Shown here: in pieces, positions 14,201 through 19,239 of the stretch
How positions within the stretch are numbered: position 1 is the first letter of the stretch
Layout of the letters: every line of letters begins with the position of its first letter
DNA from: Bacteroidota bacterium
Lineage (GTDB): Bacteria > Bacteroidota > Bacteroidia > Bacteroidales > VadinHA17
Direction: 5' to 3'
Assembly (NCBI GenBank): GCA_030613125.1
Contig: JAUWMO010000019.1
Location: 1 to 19,239, forward strand
DNA length: 19,239 nucleotides
Program-made: the position numbers and the translations under genes
Notes under the pieces: model-generated
The model's database searches: none
Told to the model about the DNA's origin: nothing
The model's input: only the letters and a program-made list of their open reading frames with translations

Positions 14201-16276
14201 GTGTTTAAAAAGATAATTCCATACTCATTTTTATTAGTATTCATTTCTTCTTTTTCTTTTGTCTATTCACAGAAATCGGTCAGGGCTTTTAAAGTACAAA
14301 CCCCTCCTGTAATTGATGGATTTGTCCAGGAAGAGGCCTGGCAAGTTGCTGATTCAGCTACAGATTTTGTACAAATGGAGCCAACTAAAGGTGCATCTGC
14401 AAGTGAGAAGACTGTTGTTTATATCACTTACGATAATGAGAAGATTTATTTCGGAATTAAATGTTATGCCCGTGATCCTTCCAGTATAATCGGTAAAGTT
14501 CAAGCCAGGGATGTCCTTTCAAAAAATGATGATCTGATTTTTGTACAATTAGATACTTATCGAGATAACCGAAGCGCCTTTGGTTTTTTTGTGAATCCTC
14601 TTGGTGTACAAATCGATATGAAAATAGTTGATGATGGCAGGAATCTTGATTTAAACTGGGATGCCGAATGGGAATCTGCTGCAGTAAGGACTTCTGATGG
14701 TTGGTTAGTAGAAATTGCTGTTCCTTTTCAATCAATTACTTACAATAGGAAAATATCAGAATGGGGAGTTAATTTTGGAAGGGTAATACGCTCAAACTTT
14801 GAAACATCTGCCTGGTCAGGGGAGTTGAATGATGACTTTCGGGTTTCCCAGGGAGGACTTTTAACAGGACTTACTCTTCCAGGGAAGAAAAAAATAGTTG
14901 AACTTACACCTTATGTAACACTTCGATACGAAGACAGCGATGAAACCAATGTTCATGGTAAGGTAGTTCCGCAGGCAGGCCTGGATGCTCATTTAAATAT
15001 ATCATCAAATGTGGTTTCTCATCTTACATATAACCCGGACTTTGCTACAGTGGAAGGTGATCAGGAACAGATTAATATGACTCGTTGGGAGTTGCGTTTC
15101 CCTGAGAAGCGTTTGTTTTTTCTGGAAGGAAATGAACTGTTTAAAACTCGCATAAAAACCTTTTATTCAAGACGAATTGGTGATATTAAATTTGGCGGTA
15201 AGATTAATGGAAAGATTAAAGATTTTAGTATTTATGCAATGAATTCCCAAACTAAACCCGACTCAATTGTTGAATCAGATACGACCATACAAATTCCTAC
15301 AGCCAATTATACAACTGTAAGAGTAAAAAAAGATATCTTAAAATCTTCGACCATTGGTTTTACTTATGTTGATAAAAAATGGGAGGGGAACTATACATCG
15401 TCTGCCAGTCTTGATTTTATTTTAAACCTTGGAAAAACCTGGAAGATAAGTGGACAATGGGTTACAAGCTTCCCGGGCGATATGTTGCCTTCAAGTGCAT
15501 ATTTTCTGCGAGTTGCAAGAGAGAGCAATATTTACCATTATCATATCCGATATTCTTATACAGGTAAGAATTTTAAGGAAAATGTTAACCAGACTGGATT
15601 TATCAAAGATGATGACATGAAAGAGTTTGATGGTGACATTACCTACCGGTGGTGGTTTGAGGGATGGTTAAAATACATAAACGTTGGCACATATAACAAT
15701 GTATTCTGGAGCACTGAAAATATTTTAAGAAGCTGGTATCTTACTCAAAAAATAAGAATGTATATGAATAACCGTTTTAGTGTGGATTTGTTCTATAATA
15801 ATGAATTTAAATTATATGAGAAGGAATATTACAATCATAAATTCGGTGGTGAATTAGGATACAATACTGATGAATGGGCTTCAGCCAGTCTAGGTTATTC
15901 GGCAGGAGTAAATTATGACAGGAATTTTGATCTGATCCAGGCAGAGGCAAGGGTAAAGCTCTTTAAGAAACTTTCGCTTGAATATTCATTTTACCGTCTA
16001 TTTTATACTCCTGATCCGGAAAACAGTTCAACATATATTAACATTCTTTCAGCCGATTATTATTTTACCAGGGATTTGTGGATCAGGGTATTTGTTCAGA
16101 ATAATACAAAGAATAATACGATTTATTTCTATGGGATGTTTGGCTGGCGATTTCAGCCACCTTTTGGCGCTTTATACTTTATCTATAACAGTGACAACTT
16201 TGAGGATCATGTGTTGGGTACACGCAGCAACAATGAAATTGTTTTCCTGAAATTTTCTTACAGGATCGGGTTTTAG
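14201..16276 (+). CDS. DUF5916 outer-membrane protein with N-terminal CBM9-like domain
   Basis: The 691-residue protein starts with GTG at 14201, immediately after an in-frame TAA, and opens with a signal peptide (MFKKIIPYSFLLVFISSFSF, cleaved near VYSQ). Residues about 28-210 resemble the carbohydrate-binding family 9 type domain of DUF5916 proteins: PPVIDGFVQEEAWQVAD, then YDNEKIYFGIKCYARDPS and DDLIFVQLDTYRDNRSAFGF. The rest is the DUF5916 beta-barrel part (YNPDFATVEGDQEQINMTRW and FPEKRLFFLEGNELF are typical), made of alternating aromatic strands and ending in KFSYRIGF, a C-terminal Phe suited to outer-membrane insertion. The role is unknown; polysaccharide or peptide handling at the cell surface is speculation. 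It ends 3 bases from the convergent barrel gene. Confidence 0.88.
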   Translation: MFKKIIPYSFLLVFISSFSFVYSQKSVRAFKVQTPPVIDGFVQEEAWQVADSATDFVQMEPTKGASASEKTVVYITYDNEKIYFGIKCYARDPSSIIGKVQARDVLSKNDDLIFVQLDTYRDNRSAFGFFVNPLGVQIDMKIVDDGRNLDLNWDAEWESAAVRTSDGWLVEIAVPFQSITYNRKISEWGVNFGRVIRSNFETSAWSGELNDDFRVSQGGLLTGLTLPGKKKIVELTPYVTLRYEDSDETNVHGKVVPQAGLDAHLNISSNVVSHLTYNPDFATVEGDQEQINMTRWELRFPEKRLFFLEGNELFKTRIKTFYSRRIGDIKFGGKINGKIKDFSIYAMNSQTKPDSIVESDTTIQIPTANYTTVRVKKDILKSSTIGFTYVDKKWEGNYTSSASLDFILNLGKTWKISGQWVTSFPGDMLPSSAYFLRVARESNIYHYHIRYSYTGKNFKENVNQTGFIKDDDMKEFDGDITYRWWFEGWLKYINVGTYNNVFWSTENILRSWYLTQKIRMYMNNRFSVDLFYNNEFKLYEKEYYNHKFGGELGYNTDEWASASLGYSAGVNYDRNFDLIQAEARVKLFKKLSLEYSFYRLFYTPDPENSSTYINILSADYYFTRDLWIRVFVQNNTKNNTIYFYGMFGWRFQPPFGALYFIYNSDNFEDHVLGTRSNNEIVFLKFSYRIGF

Positions 16277-16279
16277 ATA

Positions 16280-16993
16280 TTAAAAGAAATAAGCTATACC
16301 CAGTGTAACATGAAAAGCTGTTACCGGCAACTCGATAGTTTCTGTTACCAGCTGATCATCATCTTTTCGGCGATCCAGGTCGATTTTAGCCTTCGTGCTG
16401 AAGTAATCTGCATTCAGGCGAACTCCATATGAGTCATTAGGCTGGTACAAAATACCTCCTCCTACTAAATAGCCGAACTTAACACTTTGGCCGGTGGCAT
16501 TACCATAAATTTCAGTATTTTGATAAGTAATATATATTTCTCTTTTAGGTGGGCGAATGTAACTCATACCTCCCCGGGCTTTGATCTCAATACTGAATTT
16601 TAATATTGGGAACGACAAAACAGGTCCGGCCATGAGATTTACGTAATTCCATTGGTCTGTTGAGAATTGTACTGTGGCATCGTCTGGTATAATTACATCA
16701 GGATATAGATCTTTGAGATATTCAATCCAGTCATTTTCAAGCGTTTCTTCATCGGTTGCATTCATCCCATAATTAGCAATACCGGTTATACCAAAATATG
16801 GAATAAAGAAGTAATTCCCATCAAAACTTAATGTAAAACTTGGCCCAGCATATCCTGTTGTATTGATTTGGTCTTCACCAGAATAGGTGCCGACAGGAAT
16901 GGAAGTCCCCATTGAAAGACTGATATAACTATTCTGGGCTGAAATAAGGTTCGCTAACAGAACAAATAAAATAATAACATAAATTCTTTTCAT
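16280..16993 (-). CDS. Outer-membrane beta-barrel protein (porin-like), function unknown
   Basis: The 237 residues begin with a signal peptide (MKRIYVIILFVLLANLISA, cleavage likely before QNSYIS). The mature part alternates polar and hydrophobic residues in about eight strands, for example YISLSMGTSIPVGTYSG, YAGPSFTLSFDGNYFF and VKFGYLVGGGILYQPND. It ends in FHVTLGIAYFF, with the terminal Phe expected for BAM-dependent barrels. Size and pattern fit the small 8-stranded outer_membrane_beta-barrel families common in Bacteroidota. No specific ligand or enzyme function is visible. It is convergent with and almost touches the DUF5916 gene, and lies 53 bases after fumC with a possible promoter of its own. 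Confidence 0.82.
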   Translation of the reverse strand: MKRIYVIILFVLLANLISAQNSYISLSMGTSIPVGTYSGEDQINTTGYAGPSFTLSFDGNYFFIPYFGITGIANYGMNATDEETLENDWIEYLKDLYPDVIIPDDATVQFSTDQWNYVNLMAGPVLSFPILKFSIEIKARGGMSYIRPPKREIYITYQNTEIYGNATGQSVKFGYLVGGGILYQPNDSYGVRLNADYFSTKAKIDLDRRKDDDQLVTETIELPVTAFHVTLGIAYFF

Positions 16994-17024
16994 TTGGATG
17001 TTGTTTATGCAATATTCTTTTCAT

Positions 17025-17032
17025 CAAAAATA
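17025..17032 (-). promoter_or_regulatory. Possible -7 box for the beta-barrel gene
   Basis: On the minus strand TATTTTTG matches TAnnTTTG and lies 31 bases before the ATG at 16993, within the 53-base gap after fumC. No -33 TTTG is seen and the region is T-rich, so chance is possible. Confidence 0.35.
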
Positions 17033-17046
17033 GGAAAAATGTATTA

Positions 17047-18438
17047 CTAATAAGGATTGATCATCTTAGACGGATCAACCCATTCATCGAACTGTTCTTC
17101 TGTAACCAGCCCCAGTTCAAGAGCAGCTTCCTTAAGTGTAACTCCTTCAGCATGGGCCTTTTTGGCGATTTTAGCAGAATTCTCATAACCAATATGGGTA
17201 TTTAGTGCGGTAACCAGCATCAATGATTCTTCGAGGTTGCGCTTGATATTTTCAAGGTGTGGTTCAATCCCTATTACACAATTATCAGTAAAAGACACAC
17301 AGGCATCTCCCATGAGTCTTGCAGATTCAAGCAAATTTGAGATCATTACCGGTTTAAATACATTGAGCTGGTAATGTCCCTGCATTCCCCCTATTGAGAT
17401 GGATATATCATTCCCTATAACCTGGGCGCAAACCATGCTAAGAGCTTCATTTTGGGTTGGATTTACTTTACCGGGCATTATTGAAGATCCGGGTTCATTT
17501 GCAGGTAGAATGATCTCTCCAATACCAGTACGTGGACCCGAAGCAAGTGCCCGGGTATCATTTGCAATTTTCATCAGGGCTATAGCCATTTTTTTTAATG
17601 TGCACGATACACCAACTATAGCATCATGAGCAGAAAGTGCTTCAAACTTATTCCTGGCAGTTATAAAAGGCAAACCTGTAATTTCAGCTATTTTTTTTGC
17701 AACCACAACGTCATAACCTTTGGGTGTATTTAGTCCCGTGCCTACTGCCGTTCCTCCCAGCGCAAGTTCTGCAAGGTGGTCCAATGGACATTTTAATGAT
17801 TTTAAGGTTTGGTTTAACTGTGCAACATAGGCAGAAAATTCCTGTCCTAATGTTAAAGGAGTTGCATCCATTAAATGTGTACGACCTGTTTTAATTATAT
17901 TTTTAAATTTATTTGATTTTTTATGTAAAGCCCGGCTTAATTTTTTAATACCCGGTACAGTTACCTCTGATACCATTTTATAAGCCGCAATGTGCATGGC
18001 TGTTGGAAATGTATCATTTGAAGATTGTGATTTATTTACATCATCGTTTGGATGTATAAAACATTTTCCTTCACCCAGTTTTCCTCCAAGTATTACATGT
18101 GCACGGTTTGCTACAACCTCATTAACATTCATATTGGATTGAGTTCCTGAACCGGTTTGCCATATCACAAGAGGAAAGTGGTCATCCAATTTTCCTTCAA
18201 TTATTTCATCACACACCTGCATAATCAAACTGGCTTTTTCCTCAGCTAATATTCCCAACTCCATATTGGCCAGGGCAGCAGCTTTTTTGAGAACTCCGAA
18301 TGCTCTGATAATTTCTATCGGCATGGTACCGTCGCCGATTTTAAAATTGTCCTTTGATCTTTGAGTCTGAGCACCCCAGTACTTGTCAGCAGGCACTTTT
18401 ACTTCACCCATTGTGTCTTTTTCTATACGAAATTTCAT
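17047..18438 (-). CDS. fumC: Class II fumarate hydratase
   Basis: This enzyme reversibly hydrates fumarate to L-malate in the cytoplasm. It is the iron-independent tetrameric class II fumarase, 463 residues, normal length. Motifs are WGAQTQRS (21-28), TGSGTQSNMNVNEVVANRA (95-113), GRTHLMDATPLTLGQE (185-200) with catalytic His188, ALGGTAVGTGLNTP (226-239), and the superfamily signature GSSIMPGKVNP (317-327) with the catalytic Ser318 loop. Numbering is essentially identical to E. coli FumC. It starts 38 bases after the prfB stop, so it may share a transcript with prfB; no good promoter is seen in that gap. It fits either the TCA cycle or the reductive branch to succinate that feeds methylmalonyl-CoA mutase. 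Confidence 0.97.
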   Translation of the reverse strand: MKFRIEKDTMGEVKVPADKYWGAQTQRSKDNFKIGDGTMPIEIIRAFGVLKKAAALANMELGILAEEKASLIMQVCDEIIEGKLDDHFPLVIWQTGSGTQSNMNVNEVVANRAHVILGGKLGEGKCFIHPNDDVNKSQSSNDTFPTAMHIAAYKMVSEVTVPGIKKLSRALHKKSNKFKNIIKTGRTHLMDATPLTLGQEFSAYVAQLNQTLKSLKCPLDHLAELALGGTAVGTGLNTPKGYDVVVAKKIAEITGLPFITARNKFEALSAHDAIVGVSCTLKKMAIALMKIANDTRALASGPRTGIGEIILPANEPGSSIMPGKVNPTQNEALSMVCAQVIGNDISISIGGMQGHYQLNVFKPVMISNLLESARLMGDACVSFTDNCVIGIEPHLENIKRNLEESLMLVTALNTHIGYENSAKIAKKAHAEGVTLKEAALELGLVTEEQFDEWVDPSKMINPY

Positions 18439-18476
18439 AGTTATATTATTTTGATATTAGTTTATAAGAACAATAA

Positions 18477-19239
18477 TTATAATCTTCCTCCAAATTCCAT
18501 CAAATATGATTTAATGAAATCATTCAGGTCTCCATCTAACACACCCTGAACATTTGAAGTTTCATAATTGGTCCTCAGATCTTTAACCAATTTATATGGA
18601 TGCAGGATATAACTTCTGATCTGTGACCCCCATTCTATCTTTTTTTTCTCCCCTTCCAGTTTGGCCTGCTCTTCCTTTTTTTTTCTTAACTCAAGCTCAT
18701 ACAGATGTGATTTCAATAGCCGCAAGGCATTTTCCTTATTTTTCAACTGGGACCGGGTCTCCTGGTTTTCTATAACCATTCCGGTTGGTTGATGACGGAG
18801 CCTGACAGCTGTTTCTACCTTATTAACATTTTGTCCCCCGGCACCACTTGAGCGGTAGGTTTCCCACCTAATATCAGAGGGATTAATTTCAATTTCAATT
18901 GTATCGTCAACAACCGGCGAGATAAACACTGATGCAAATGTAGTTTGTCGTTTTCCCTGGGCATTAAATGGAGATATTCTTACCAGGCGGTGGACCCCAT
19001 TTTCACTTTTAAGGTAACCATAAGCATAATCACCTGTAAATTCAAGAATAACTGATTTAACTCCTGCCTCATCACCCGCCTGATAATCAAGTTCTTTCAC
19101 CCTGTAATTATTTCTCTCGCCCCAACGCATATACATCCTCATAAGCATTTCCGCCCAGTCAAGACTTTCAGTCCCTCCTGCGCCAGAATTAATTTTTATG
19201 ATAGCTCCCAGAGAATCCTCATCCTTTCGAAGCATATTT
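18477..19239 (-). CDS. prfB: Peptide chain release factor 2, 5'-truncated by window edge
   Basis: RF2 recognises UGA and UAA stop codons and triggers peptide release in the ribosome. The visible 254 codons cover domain 2 to the C-terminus. The RF2-specific stop-recognition tripeptide SPF is present in RISPFNAQGKRQ, and the peptidyl-hydrolysis motif GGQ is in RSSGAGGQNVNK. INSGAGGTESLDWAEMLMRM is the conserved entry to domain 2, and WGSQIRSYILHPY with TNYETSN close the protein. The frame is still open at 19239; the Met at 19235 is internal, since about 110 N-terminal residues of RF2 are missing. Whether the gene has the programmed +1 frameshift near codon 26 cannot be seen here. fumC follows in the same orientation. 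Confidence 0.96.
   Translation of the reverse strand, partial: NMLRKDEDSLGAIIKINSGAGGTESLDWAEMLMRMYMRWGERNNYRVKELDYQAGDEAGVKSVILEFTGDYAYGYLKSENGVHRLVRISPFNAQGKRQTTFASVFISPVVDDTIEIEINPSDIRWETYRSSGAGGQNVNKVETAVRLRHQPTGMVIENQETRSQLKNKENALRLLKSHLYELELRKKKEEQAKLEGEKKKIEWGSQIRSYILHPYKLVKDLRTNYETSNVQGVLDGDLNDFIKSYLMEFGGRL

Noticed and set aside
14457..14735. 92-codon minus-strand open frame opposite the DUF5916 gene
   Set aside because: It is antisense to the conserved CBM9-like domain and has no features of its own.
1..19239. CRISPR array, insertion sequence, phage or defence island
   Set aside because: No repeat-spacer pattern, transposase, integrase or terminal repeats were seen; all sizeable genes are housekeeping or envelope families.

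Overview
The window is ordinary chromosome from a low-GC member of the Bacteroidota, probably an anaerobic or facultative Bacteroidales-like lineage. The evidence for this is: a sppA-lpxK-punA cluster divergent from folK; tRNA-Glu directly in front of rpsT; several promoter-like sites of the Bacteroidota TTTG-N18/19-TAnnTTTG type; lack of Shine-Dalgarno sequences; a two-gene methylmalonyl-CoA mutase; and a DUF5916 outer-membrane barrel. I do not place it below phylum with confidence. No phage, transposase, CRISPR, rRNA or defence genes are visible. Gene-free stretches are all under 300 bases; the longest are 13979-14200 and 7725-7903.

Layout from left to right. Positions 1-3970 hold a minus-strand operon with a candidate promoter just upstream: sppA (membrane protease), lpxK (lipid A kinase), punA (purine nucleoside phosphorylase, overlapping lpxK by 50 bases) and the first 81 codons of an MFS transporter. 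folK (folate pathway) is divergent on the plus strand and ends 6 bases from the end of a convergent minus-strand gene for a Bacteroidota GNAT-like protein. The coding sequence of that gene seems to begin at an ATA codon (5542), 53 codons before its first ATG. radC lies upstream of it. Next come rpsT and tRNA-Glu, which form one transcription unit with a good promoter (6833-6862), a palindromic leader and an intrinsic terminator. The ZIP metal transporter zupT follows, ending in its own hairpin.

From 7904 a plus-strand YtnP-like metallo-beta-lactamase-fold hydrolase converges on a minus-strand pair of small membrane proteins (DUF4190-like, then DUF2752). The methylmalonyl-CoA mutase subunits mutA and mutB (13978 to 9906, minus) end in an intrinsic terminator whose T-tract abuts the promoter of the DUF4190/DUF2752 pair. 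On the plus strand a DUF5916 outer-membrane protein ends 3 bases from a convergent outer-membrane beta-barrel gene. The window closes with fumC (class II fumarase) and the 5'-truncated prfB (release factor 2), both on the minus strand.

Functionally this is housekeeping: envelope (sppA, lpxK, two outer-membrane barrels), purine and folate metabolism, translation (rpsT, tRNA-Glu, prfB), metal uptake, and two enzymes of the fumarate/succinate/propionate route (fumC, mutAB), which fits succinate- or propionate-linked metabolism. I found no new multi-gene system. The most useful observations are the non-ATG start of the GNAT-like gene, the DUF4190/DUF2752 pair with its Cys-less motif, the PNP Asn-to-Asp substitution, and the very tight gene packing.
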